Shown: positions 10,175 to 18,299 of the stretch, in pieces
Numbering within the stretch: position 1 is the first letter of the stretch
Layout of the letters: each line of letters begins with the position of its first letter
NCBI GenBank assembly: GCA_002284615.2
Contig: MU070652.1
Location: 3,315-30,541, forward strand
Length of the DNA stretch: 27,227 nt
Source of the DNA: Dunaliella salina
Lineage: Eukaryota > Chlorophyta > Chlorophyceae > Chlamydomonadales > Dunaliellaceae
Reading direction: 5' to 3'
Position numbers and translations under genes: made by a program
The notes under the pieces: generated by a model
Databases searched by the model: none
What the model saw: the letters and a program-made list of their open reading frames with translations, nothing else
What the model was told of the DNA's origin: nothing

Positions 10175-10490
10175 GAAAAGAGAAGAAAAACTACGTAGGC
10201 AGAGAAACTCTCCCTACACCAATTAAGGAAGAGGAGACACATAGGCTCAAAAAAGAGGTGTGTGCCCCCTCCACCACAAGGTATGAAAAAGAGAATGCTA
10301 ATGTGGATCTGGAGGGTTACTAGAAGCACCTGGCTCTAGAAACTGGCTGTGGGAGGTTTTCTTGTTTACAATAGCGCGGCGTGTGGTGACAAGTTTGTGG
10401 GCATATTGAACAGAATGGGCATGGAGTTGTTGAGCAAGCTTTGTGGCACGCTGGTGATCCAATCCTAGTTGTCTGAATTGCTTCAGGGTT
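10175..10490 (-). mobile_element. Dualen-like LINE subfamily B, 3-prime end with tail
   Basis: The reverse complement matches 16425-16690 closely: CCCTGAAGCAATTC, ACAACTAGGATTGGATCACC, the Ala-Thr-Lys-Leu helix region, a stop, CCTTGTGGTGGAGGGGGCAC, CCTTAATTGGTGTAGGGAGAG and the tail TTTTTCTTCTCTTTTC. It is truncated at 10490 within the C-terminal coding part. It holds a segment near 10250-10330 that the 16-kb copy lacks. The 5-prime end abuts the tail of a SINE-like unit directly. Confidence 0.85.
10195..10217 (-). promoter_or_regulatory. 3-prime UTR hairpin of LINE subfamily B
   Basis: On the minus strand GTAGGGAGAG-TTT-CTCTGCCTAC gives a stem with one G.G mismatch. Compared with copy 1 (1224-1247), two pairs changed together (G-C to A-T at stem position 3, T-A to A-T at position 9). 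It lies directly before GTAG and the T-rich tail. Confidence 0.65.
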
Positions 10491-10655
10491 AAAAGAAAAA
10501 GCTACGCTATTATACATCGTCTGACAGCATTGATTTAGGGAAGGACCTACTTGCTCAAGGCAAATCCTCACCGGTACCCAGGATCAAACCCCGGACCTCC
10601 CGCGTCCCGGGCCGCGCTTCACCTGTTAGGCTACGATCAAGCATCTGTAGAAATC
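10491..10655 (-). mobile_element. tRNA-derived SINE-like unit with LINE-like tail
   Basis: On the minus strand, an A-box-like TAGCCTAACAGG (10633-10622) is followed 44 bases on by the B-box-like GTTTGATCC (10589-10581). The latter sits inside a perfect tRNA T-arm, CCGGG-GTTTGAT-CCTGG. The flanks do not pair as an acceptor stem, so it is not an intact tRNA. A short body follows (CCTTCCCTAAATCAATGC), then GCGTAGCTTTTTCTTTT, which mimics the Dualen-like LINE end GCGTAGTTTTTCTTTT. SINEs commonly borrow the 3-prime end of their partner LINE. The upstream boundary is approximate; a decayed tRNA pseudogene is the alternative. Confidence 0.6.
10581..10633 (-). promoter_or_regulatory. Internal RNA polymerase III promoter (A and B boxes)
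   Basis: A-box-like TAGCCTAACAGG and B-box-like GTTTGATCC (one C-to-T change from GTTCGANCC) at tRNA-like spacing, with the B box in a five-pair T-arm. They would drive pol III transcription of the SINE-like unit toward 10491. Confidence 0.55.
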
Positions 10656-11002
10656 CGATCCCGAAAGTTTCCGGGGTAACCCCTTTCAGATCACACTCCA
10701 ACTCTGAGAACCTCCTCCACCGTGGAAACTTCCGGCATTACTTCTGCACCAGCTTTTCTCCTGGTAGCTCACATATGGGCGGGGCGCCACTCCCCGGGCC
10801 GAAGCCTGCTGCCTCTGTGGTTGTGAATGCTTCTGAAGACTTCTGAAATGAGCCACACTTATAACAAAGTGGTAGCATCCAGTTTCGAACTCAGGAACTC
10901 AGAGCGCCAAGCTCCTGAGCTCAAGCGCGAATTTGAGGTGTCGACGTCCAATTTGGCTGATGATTTACAAAATGCCCCCTTAATTGGCCATCATCAAGGT
11001 AG
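10656..11002. other. No recognisable gene
   Basis: GC-richer stretch around 10690-10810 with CCGGGGTAACCCC-type local symmetry. No ORF with a recognisable motif. Confidence 0.5.
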
Positions 11003-11239
11003 AGAACGGGAAACTGGCTCATCTGGGCATATGGGTACAAGCCAGAAGAGCTGCTTGCAAAGCTCAAGCAGTTTACTCTGCTCAAGGAACACAAGCAAAG
11101 GCATGACATCATCATTGCTGAGGAGTTGCCAGGGAAGCCATGTGCTCTAAAGTGCAAAGGTTGCATGAGCCTTATCAGCAAACTTATCACAAGCCATCAA
11201 GCAGCACAGTGCGACGTGCAAGCAGCCCTTGGAGCCTGA
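11003..11239 (+). CDS. Candidate exon fragment with C2HC zinc-binding pattern
   Basis: A 79-codon frame open from just after a TAG at 11000-11002 to TGA at 11237-11239. It has a basic helix-like part (YKPEELLAKLKQFTLLKEHK) and then CKGC...H...C with spacing CX2CX10HX4C, like BED or other C2HC fingers. There is no in-frame ATG near its start. It may be a remnant of a DNA transposon or host gene; neither is established. The frame is short enough to arise by chance. Confidence 0.25.
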   Translation, partial: RTGNWLIWAYGYKPEELLAKLKQFTLLKEHKQRHDIIIAEELPGKPCALKCKGCMSLISKLITSHQAAQCDVQAALGA

Positions 11240-11908
11240 GGAGTTGGAGCTTGATCCGCTGGGGAAGGATCCAGCCACGGCACTAAGAACAGCTCACACG
11301 CGCAGGATTGCTTAGCTAGCTGATAGGAAGAATCCAGCACTGGTGTCCAGCAGGTGTCCAGCTTCAGAATGACAGCTTGCAGCTGCTTGAGGGTTTTGGC
11401 AGGTTTTGGCAAGAATTTGTATACTGGGCATGAACAGCCCACATGGATGGTTGTGTATGTAAGGTGATTTGATGCCTCATTTCTCCACTTTTGACTCAAT
11501 AATTTCGTTGGAACATAAGTAATACCTCTTTGGGTCAGAAACCTCACCCCATCAAGAAATGGTGTCATTACTCCTCAGTTGTGGGCTAGTATATACTACA
11601 GTAATTTGATTCATGACTAACAGTCTTTTGCAGTCTTAGCTTGATGCATGGTGTGTTGTGCACAGCAAACAGAGGCCAGGACTTCCAGCTTCACTCATGC
11701 AAAGCAGGACCATTTGCCTGCACCCTTCGAGGAAATGCGTGTCTCTGCATTTCACAGATACCTGTGACATGTAAGGTCTTCTAAGGCACTCACTCAATGT
11801 CTATCCACCCAAATTGCATGAGTCGATGACCCATCTCCACTTTAATGCACAGCGAGTCAACAAAAATCAGGCTGCAACATGATACCCACAGCGAAGCATT
11901 CTATGTAG
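11240..11908. other. No recognisable gene; includes probable 3-prime UTR of the ankyrin gene
   Basis: A minus-strand frame at 11197-11568 is open for 123 codons but has no motif. The part next to 11908 lies just downstream of the ankyrin gene stop and is likely its 3-prime UTR. Confidence 0.45.
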
Positions 11909-12339
11909 CTACTGCTCGGCACGCACATGATCTGTGATGTCCGCGTAAGCCCCATTGTCCAGGAGCAGTTTTACCACCTTCTCCTGCCCATTTTGGCTCG
12001 CTGCATGCAGTGATGTGGAACCATCCTGCAAGCAACAAAATTACGTAAAGCATCCATCACCACACCTTTGCAGTTAGAAAGTGTGCAGACACACAGGAGC
12101 ATGGTTACATCCGGCAAACCATGAAGATTGGCGTTTGCATATGCTTTGCCCTGAAATACCGTACGCTTTGCTCTAACATGGAGGTTGCAAACATGGAGAT
12201 TTGCGTTTGCACATGCTTTGCCCTAGAATACTGTACGCTTTGCTCTAGTGTATATAGTACGTACTATACAAGAACTATGCCCTCAAGTGGCTCAAGAGCT
12301 TCAAAGAATGTGACCTATTCCAATATTCATTGTACAGTG

Positions 12340-12383
<44 letters not shown>

Positions 12384-12979
12384 NNNNNNNNNNNNNNNNN
12401 NNNNNNNNNNNNNNNNNNNNNNNNNNNNNNNNNNNNNNNNNNNNNNNNNNNNNNNNNNNNNNNNNNNNNNNNNNNNNNNNNNNNNNNNNNNNNNNNNNNN
12501 NNNNNNNNNNNNNNNNNNNNNNNNNNNNNNNNNNNNNNNNNNNNNNNNNNNNNNNNNNNNNNNNNNNNNNNNNNNNNNNNNNNNNNNNNNNNNNNNNNNN
12601 NNNNNNNNNNNNNNNNNNNNNNNNNNNNNNNNNNNNNNNNNNNNNNNNNNNNNNNNNNNNNNNNNNNNNNNNNNNNNNNNNNNNNNNNNNNNNNNNNNNN
12701 NNNNNNNNNNNNNNNNNNNNNNNNNNNNTGTCGTGCACGCACTTCTGCCCACCACACCTGGTTTGGGTCTCCCTTGGCCGAGTTCACGTCTGCACGAGCC
12801 ACCCTGATGAGCTTCACAACGTCCTCCACGTTCCCCTCTGAGCTTGCGTGCCAGAGGTCACAATCTGGCCCCCTTGCCACGCCCAGGAACTCGCCGACCC
12901 GAGAAGCGCTCCCTCCGAGCCAAACCATCACGAATGAGATTACTGGCCGTGCCTCTGGGTCACCATAACCTGACCACAT
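11909..12979 (-). CDS. Ankyrin-repeat protein, two visible exons, intron spans assembly gap
   Basis: Exon 1 (12979-12758, 74 codons) starts at ATG and ends in CAG followed by a GTGTGG donor, phase 0. The last exon (12025-11909, 38 codons plus TAG) follows a TTGCTTGCAG acceptor. Exon 1 holds a degenerate ankyrin helix pair (DLWHASSEGNVEDVVKLIR, then ADVNSAKGDPNQ). The last exon is a canonical repeat: DGSTSLHAASQNGQEKVVKL, then LLDNGAYADIT. Joining them directly gives correct repeat phasing and a 112-residue protein, but further 33-residue repeats could lie in the N gap. Ankyrin repeats bind protein partners; the target is unknown. An alternative start is Met18 (12928). It is transcribed divergently from the 13133 gene. 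Confidence 0.75.
12344..12383. repeat. (TG)n microsatellite inside intron
   Basis: TG run that ends in the assembly gap, so its real length is unknown. It lies inside the ankyrin gene intron and probably caused the gap. Confidence 0.95.
12384..12728. other. Assembly gap (345 N)
   Basis: Run of N bases. Any reading frame across it is an artefact. Confidence 0.99.
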
Positions 12980-13132
12980 TTTATTTGTTGTGCGGCTTTG
13001 CGTGAGGCGCTCATTCTAAAATTCTGGGTTCCACATGATCGCATAAGCAACTAAATTCTGAGCATCGATCCCCGCCGAAAGCAAGCTCCGGACAAAACAG
13101 AGAATTTTGGTCCATTGGTACTTTGATCAAGG
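12980..13132. promoter_or_regulatory. Shared bidirectional promoter region
   Basis: Only 153 bases separate the start codons of the divergent ankyrin and membrane-protein genes, so both 5-prime UTRs and core promoters must lie here unless upstream noncoding exons exist. There is an AT-rich patch TTTTATTTGTTG near 12978-12990; no clear TATA box. Inferred from gene arrangement. Confidence 0.5.
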
Positions 13133-13809
13133 ATGCCCAAACATGGAAAGCAGACGAATGAGCGTGCGCAGAGTGACCAGGAAGAGTTCGCGCGGCAAGA
13201 AGCGATTGAACGCAGGATGCAGATGATGCTAGAGGCGTACGAGCAGGATTCAGGGGAGGCGAGGCAAAGTGGATCCCAGAACAATAAGAGGAGAGGAGCT
13301 GAGACTAAGGGTGCTGCTAGTTACAACCATGCTGTCCTCGGGGAGACAAAGGTGGCATTTGAGCGCAAAGCAGAGGATCCCGCAAGCGGGTGGGACAAGG
13401 CAATGGACGTGGCATACGGAATTGTCAGCGACTCACAGAAAACAGCCAATACGATGGGCATCATAGCAGTTGGTGCACTTGCAGCGGTTGGAGTTGGAAT
13501 GATTGCTCACAATGTGTGGCGCCAAATGACTCCCAAGGAGCAGGAGGTGAGGTGCACAATCGTGCGTGTCCCTACACTTGAGCTTCTTTACGTTCGCCTA
13601 CAGGGCCATGGAAATAACCCTTACAAGCTAATTAGCAATGTCCATCACAATCATCCCTCCCTTCCTCTGCTCCACAGGCAGTTCCCCTGGAACGGCGTCC
13701 GGTGGAAATTCAGGAGAGCGAGAGACTGCGCAGGCACTACACGAACGCTCGTGTGTATGAAGAAGCGAGTGCATGGTGCGGCATTGTGCCTCACCTAGTC
13801 AATCACTAG
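13133..13809 (+). CDS. Small single-pass membrane protein, two exons
   Basis: Exon 1 runs 13133-13546 (138 codons from ATG). The intron is 13547-13677 (131 bp, GTGAGG donor, CTCCACAG acceptor, phase 0). Exon 2 runs 13678-13809, ending in TAG, for a 181-residue product. Reading through the intron gives a longer frame, but splicing gives a more coherent charged C-terminus (ERRPVEIQESERLRRHY, then NARVYEEASAWCGIVPHL). Residues 1-105 are polar with a helical Gln/Glu/Arg-rich start (EEFARQEAIERRMQMMLEAY). Residues 108-126 form one Gly/Ala-rich hydrophobic segment (GIIAVGALAAVGVGMIA). No signal peptide is seen, so orientation is unknown. The family was not recognised. Confidence 0.7.
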
Positions 13810-13822
13810 GCTTCCTGGTCAG

Positions 13823-13823
<1 letters not shown>

Positions 13824-13868
<45 letters not shown>
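13824..13868. repeat. (CA)n microsatellite
   Basis: Pure CA run starting 15 bases after the stop codon of the membrane-protein gene, hence probably in its 3-prime UTR. Confidence 0.97.
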
Positions 13869-13871
<3 letters not shown>

Positions 13872-15550
13872 GAGGAAACATGTGCGTGTCTTATTGGTCT
13901 TGTTTTGTATGTTGAAGGTGCCGGCACTGAATAGATCCTTGTGACACAGAAAGTAATTATAATCACCAGTTGGTCAAAATAAGAACTCCGAGTGGCCACT
14001 TCCAATTCAGCATGATTATCTCATTGGAACATCATGGTTTTGAAGTGCATGTGCGTGGAGAAGCGTTTGGAGTATAGAGTCCCATTCTAGACAGACTTGA
14101 CAAGCCATATGGTTGTGGGCGCAGTGTTTATCCAAGATTTTGTTCAAGTGCTTTGTATCATGAACACAAATATGATTATTTGTCTGATGCACAATGTGAA
14201 ATGGTGACGGCGGATGTACAATACTTTGCACAGAAAGCCAGGTTTGGACGCTGCTTGCCTTACTTGCTGCATGTTTTTTTTTTTTCTGGCTTCCTTATTC
14301 ATTTTCATTCTGACCTGATAGCCTTCTTTTGGGGCCTGCACCTCCAGTGTTCTAGCATTGAATGCTGCCTGAAAAACTGTTGCTGCTGCACAATCATGAA
14401 TAATGTGTAAATGGGTCGCTGCTTTGCAGGCCTCAGTGCTCCTTGCAATTGGTATGTCAAAAGGGAGAGGATCAAGAAGCAACGAGTGAAAATAATAATG
14501 AGAAATGCAGGTACTACTAAGAACGTGGCAGGCAAAAAGGGTGAAGCTCTACTTGCTTACAGAGCAGCTTGGAGAGGAAAAAAAAAGGAGCAACTCAGCA
14601 GGAGCCAAGAGTTTATGTGACCTCTGTGCGGCACATGTCAATCCTTACAAGAACTGTATATTCGGAATCCTGAATTTGAAAGCTGCCAATTGTCATATGT
14701 ATGAGTCCAATCGGAGAGGGTCGGAAGGGGGTGGCCTACGGGGTGGGTCTAGACATTTTGGGACCCCCCCCCCAAGAATTTCTGAACCACTTCCACAAGG
14801 TCATAAGCACATCAACGGATCCCTGAGCTCAAGAACTGTCTATTGGCACCCTCTTTAAGCAAATTGGGTAAAAACGGGGATCTGTGTGCATGGCTAGCTT
14901 AAAGTGCCATGCATGCGAGGGTGTAAGCAGCAGGGGGGTGTGGAGGTGATCATACCACAAATCATTCTGAAATTCAAGAAAAGTAATAAGGTTAGATGTG
15001 TGTAGCATGATGAAGACAGGAGAGCAGCCTGTAGACTTTCACACAAGTTGTGGCTGCCTGGAAGGCCAGGTATGCATTCAATTTCTGCCTCAAAAGTCTG
15101 CTGCAACTCACATTTGGATTGCAATGAGAATGCAGATGGATGCAGAATTTCAAGAGGAGCAGACCGTTACACTTCTTGTCCAAGTAGGGGCAATTGAATT
15201 GGGTTTTTTGGGTAGGATTGTCCCTCTAGGGGATTCAAATTTTCACACAGAATTCTTTATCCCTCCTGGACTCAGAAAAAAAAAGAAGGAGCTGCTCAGA
15301 TAGGAAAAAAAAGCAGCTCAAACAAAAAAAGAATGGCCTTATCACCTGGTGCTAAGCATTGAAACTGGCAGGGTCTCATGGCTTTGCAGCGGAGGCTGCA
15401 GGTCGGTCCGGTGCTTGCATGTGCATGAACACCGCCACATGAACACAGATGTGCATTTGTAGACCCTGACTGGCTTGAGGGGCATGACCAACGCCTGGGT
15501 GAATCATCCCAACTTCAGGGGCTTGGCATGCTAGAGGTTCGAATTTCCTA
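13869..15550. other. No recognisable gene
   Basis: Several ORFs of 60-117 codons on both strands (for example 14144-14482 minus) have no motif and overlap one another. Homopolymers occur at 14273-14284 (T) and 14766-14774 (C). A GGTTCGAATTTC string near 15536 resembles a pol III B box but has no convincing partner. Parts may be decayed transposon sequence. Confidence 0.45.
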
Positions 15551-15650
15551 CACCTTTATGGCTGGACTAGTGGATGGCATTCCAAGCAAGGCACCGCCCG
15601 CACCTTTTTGGCTCGACTTGTGGGTGGCACTCTTACAACCTCTGCCGTTA
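15551..15650. repeat. 50-bp tandem duplication, diverged
   Basis: Two adjacent 50-base units, 15551-15600 and 15601-15650, both start with CACCTTT(A/T)TGGCT and continue GACTAGTGGATGGCA / GACTTGTGGGTGGCA, with divergent right ends. Confidence 0.7.
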
Positions 15651-16139
15651 GGAGTGGGTCCCTTGCCAAGCCAAGTAACTCCATCCAAATCCAATCCAAT
15701 CCACACGTTAGGCATGACCCATCCCTTTCGCGCACGCTACACTGGCTCTCCGTTGCTCAACCTGTCCCTACAAGCTTCACTCCAAAGCTGCAGGAAGACC
15801 CAGAGCCAAAGCCAAGACGACCTTGGCTTGGAGCATCAAGCAGCAGCCCATGAAGAGGGGTATTCCCTCACACGACTGCATCCTAAACTCCCGTATGCAA
15901 TGCATTTCTAGCAAAAATGATTGCACGCATCTTCACACCTGCACCCAGCAGTACTGCAAGCAAAACATGCCCGTGAACCTGTGCTGCAATAAACCTGCAA
16001 ACTCATCAGTTCAGCTTGAACATGACAAAAGGCCTCAATATGCTCGCAAGAAACACATTGCGCACGTTGCACATGCAGAAGCAAAGGCATCAAACCTGCA
16101 TGCACCGCAAAATATCCCTCCTCTTCTTGCATGCGACCC
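15651..16139. other. No recognisable gene
   Basis: Overlapping short plus-strand frames without motifs; includes a short AATCC-type reiteration near 15685-15700. It may hold the unrecognised upstream part of the LINE fragment that follows. Confidence 0.45.
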
Positions 16140-16700
16140 TTAATTTTAAACGTACTTCATACGGTGCTTCTCCTACCCATTCCCATCACGCTTTGCGCAG
16201 CTCCTCTCAGAGAACCACCAGGACTAGCTGCATGAGGCAGCCCTATGAACTTCATGTGAATAAACGCCAAGTGCACTTCATAGATATCAAGTCCTGTGGA
16301 GACACAAGGCCAGAGCATCACTTGAACGCGGCAAAGCAGCAGCATGCAGAATTTTGCAAACTTTTTCACGCTACAGCTGTGACAATTCACCATATTCTCC
16401 CTAGGTAGAACTATTTACACTAAGCATACCCTGAAGCAATTCAAACAACTAGGATTGGATCACCAGCATGCCACGAAGCTTGCTCAACAACTTCATGCCC
16501 ATTTTGTACAATATGCCCACAAACCAGTCTCCACACGCCGCGCTATTGAAAACAAGAATACCAAAGCCAGGTTCTTACCTTGTGGTGGAGGGGGCACACG
16601 GATCTTTTTTGAACCAATGTATCTCCTTCTCTTTAACTCATGTAGGGAGAGTTTCTCTACCTACGTAGTTTTTCTTTTTTTTTCTTTCCTTTTTTTTTCC
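16140..16700 (+). mobile_element. Dualen-like LINE subfamily B, 3-prime end with tail
   Basis: Coding relic NKRQVHFIDIKSCGDTRP, then HHLNAAKQQHAEFCKLFHA, aligns with the restriction-like endonuclease of the 21414-23720 ORF (RHIHLVEVKYCEDTRP...LEASKLQHRDLCRHLSGA), with DIK in place of EVK. Frameshifts and a stop at 16408 follow, then the helix region, a 3-prime UTR almost identical to that of the 10175-10490 copy, a hairpin, GTAG and a T-rich tail. The tail meets the second LINE family at about 16703. The 5-prime boundary is approximate. Confidence 0.8.
16642..16664 (+). promoter_or_regulatory. 3-prime UTR hairpin of LINE subfamily B (second copy)
   Basis: GTAGGGAGAG-TTT-CTCTACCTAC: nine of ten stem positions pair, with a G.A mismatch at the position that is G.G in the other copies. 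It precedes GTAG and the tail. Confidence 0.65.
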
Positions 16701-16852
16701 ACTTTATGCCTGAAGGGGAATGCTACTCAATTGTGGTACCAAGTAGGCAAGTTGCTTAACTTGTTCAAATGACCACCATGTTCAGCTTGATCCTCAAGTG
16801 GCCAGACGCTCCTGTGCCTCTTCCGTAAATCAAGCTCAAAATCTTTTGTTTA

Positions 16853-16913
16853 TGCGGTGCCTGTCAGCTCCTCGCTGCGCTCACCTGCGCCTACTCCCTC
16901 CGGTCCCTCAGAT
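16853..16913 (+). repeat. 61-bp direct repeat, left copy
   Basis: TGCGGTGCCTGTCAGCTCCT... runs to CCGGTCCCTCAGAT and repeats at 17257-17317 with four visible substitutions. It starts 5 bases inside the left end of the insertion. Confidence 0.85.
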
Positions 16914-17256
16914 ACCTATTTCCATTAGTTTCCCCGCTAGTCGCGACACGCTATTGCTACACGACGCAAGCTGCGGGTATTATCCCTAGGGTTAGATGCC
17001 ATGACTTGGTCATCTCTGACCTCGTGGGACTCCGCTGCAACAGCCATCGGTGTTCCTGCTCGTGGTCATGAGGCATGGCATTGTACTCAAAGTCGTGTAC
17101 TCAAAGTGCTTAAAAGGGTAATACTAATAACCTTAAGGCACTTCTTTCAATTGACCAAACCTTATGTCAAGGGGTTTTGTATGCTCGCTAGGGTTATTCC
17201 AACCCACTGCACTTTGGTTTACTGGTTAAAGGGTCAGATGCTCGGTACGCTTCCAC

Positions 17257-17317
17257 TGCGGTGCCTTTCGGCTCCTCGCTGCGCTCACCTGCGCCTACTC
17301 TCTCCGGTCCCTCAAAT
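17257..17317 (+). repeat. 61-bp direct repeat, right copy
   Basis: TGCGGTGCCTTTCGGCTCCT... runs to CCGGTCCCTCAAAT and pairs with 16853-16913. It ends 42 bases before the right end of the insertion. Confidence 0.85.
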
Positions 17318-18223
17318 GTACATGGTCATGTCCATTTCCACTCTTCAGGCTGTGTGCTTTCTTTTATCCTAATAAGCTGGCCTGAATTAACGCCACATTA
17401 ATTATGTGAAGCAGTTGCACCTGTCCCATCCCTTGAAGGAAGATACAAATTTTGGCGCCCAGCACTTTCTAGATATGCAACCCAGAATCCGCTGTCGGTA
17501 TCCGCTGTCAGTGTTCGCTCCGAGCATCTTGCGTGAAGTTATGCTGTTGCAGGCAAGGACAACATTATAAGAACCTCAGAAGCTCAGAATCTATTTAATT
17601 GTAGTGGTTCAAACCCGCATTTACGCAGGACAGACAAAATTGATGCAGCCTTTTTAATTTCAAAGATACGCTTTCTTAAACACAAGTTAAAAGTCTGCAA
17701 TGGGCATATGCTCCCATCTCAGCTCCTGGTCTCAATCCTAGTATCCAAAATTTAGCCTACTTGTACATGCATGTGGGAAAAGCATATGCCTTAGTCAACA
17801 AAAGCACGGTATGAGGCCTATTTGCCAGCTTGTAATCACCCGCAAGTTGCCTAACATGAAGACATCTCGCCAAAAAAGGTGCACAAATACGCTCAGAAGC
17901 GGCGAGGGGATTAAATTCTGTCGTGAGCAGCATACCCAAATACTTAAATGGCTCAGCTTGAACGAGCTGCTCTTTACCAAGCGTGAAAGTGGGAACTTTG
18001 GAACCCTTCGAATTGAATTACACCACTCCTGACTTTGAAACATTGATAATTAATCCCTTCCTCAGTGCATACCCATGCAACCTGATCAGCATGAGCTCAT
18101 TAGGATTATTGGCGGTAAGGTAGAGTCTGCATACAAACTCTGCCTTGCACCTATGTCACTCGATTATCACTTGCACCTGCAACCACGCCTAAAAGGTTCT
18201 CTGCCCGGCAGTCAATATCATAT

Positions 18224-18296
18224 ACACATACATACATATTAATATGTGACATTCATATACATGTATCTAATTCTATCCTAATATGTATGTATGTGC
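18224..18296. repeat. Inverted repeat of ATGT units
   Basis: ACACATACATACATATT (18224-18240) is complementary at 16 of 17 positions to AATATGTATGTATGTGC (18280-18296), with a 39-base spacer. It lies just beyond the 3-prime end of LINE copy A and may be its terminal structure or a microsatellite pair. Confidence 0.6.
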
Positions 18297-18299
18297 GTA

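Larger units (their letters stand above)
16848..17359. mobile_element. 512-bp insertion with 6-bp target duplication and internal direct repeats
   Basis: It interrupts LINE copy B and is flanked by TCTTTT on both sides (16842-16847 and 17360-17365). Removing the insert plus one TCTTTT restores AAAATCTTTTATCCTAATA, matching copy A. Inside, two 61-base near-identical direct repeats (16853-16913 and 17257-17317) lie close to the two ends. It has no ORF of note, no poly-A tail and no terminal inverted repeat. It could be a TRIM-like or other small non-autonomous element; class unassigned. Confidence 0.7.
16705..18190 (-). mobile_element. Second LINE family, decayed copy B, split by an insertion
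   Basis: Collinear with copy A (18324-19480). The strip 16745-16847 matches 18800-18898, and 17360-17440 matches 18893-18975 without loss, so the 512 bases between are a later insertion. Above 17757 minus-strand translation gives NRPHTVLLLTKAYAFP, like copy A ASRPHTMLWLTKTYALP. Near 18030-18140 it gives a YAD-containing RT motif C region and ALRKGLIINVSKSGVV (RT motif D). So this copy reaches further into the RT palm than copy A. Many stops; non-functional. Confidence 0.75.

Noticed and set aside
10571..10645. Functional tRNA gene
   Set aside because: The T-arm and boxes are good, but the 7-bp acceptor stem does not pair and the D and anticodon stems are poor.
12275..12979. Long frames reading through the N gap with poly-X, poly-His/Thr or poly-Cys/Val ends
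   Set aside because: They are products of the 345-base gap and the TG microsatellite; only the ankyrin exon at 12758-12979 is retained.
13547..13798. 221-codon read-through frame of the 13133 gene
   Set aside because: The tail after residue 138 looks non-coding, and a clean 131-bp GT-AG intron joins a coherent second exon in the same phase.
14765..14800. Structured element around the C9 run
   Set aside because: Only a homopolymer next to a short GGGACCC symmetry; not distinguishable from chance.
15471..15550. Second SINE promoter (TGGCTTGAGGGG and GGTTCGAATTTC)
   Set aside because: The B-box-like string lacks a T-arm and no T-rich LINE-like tail follows.
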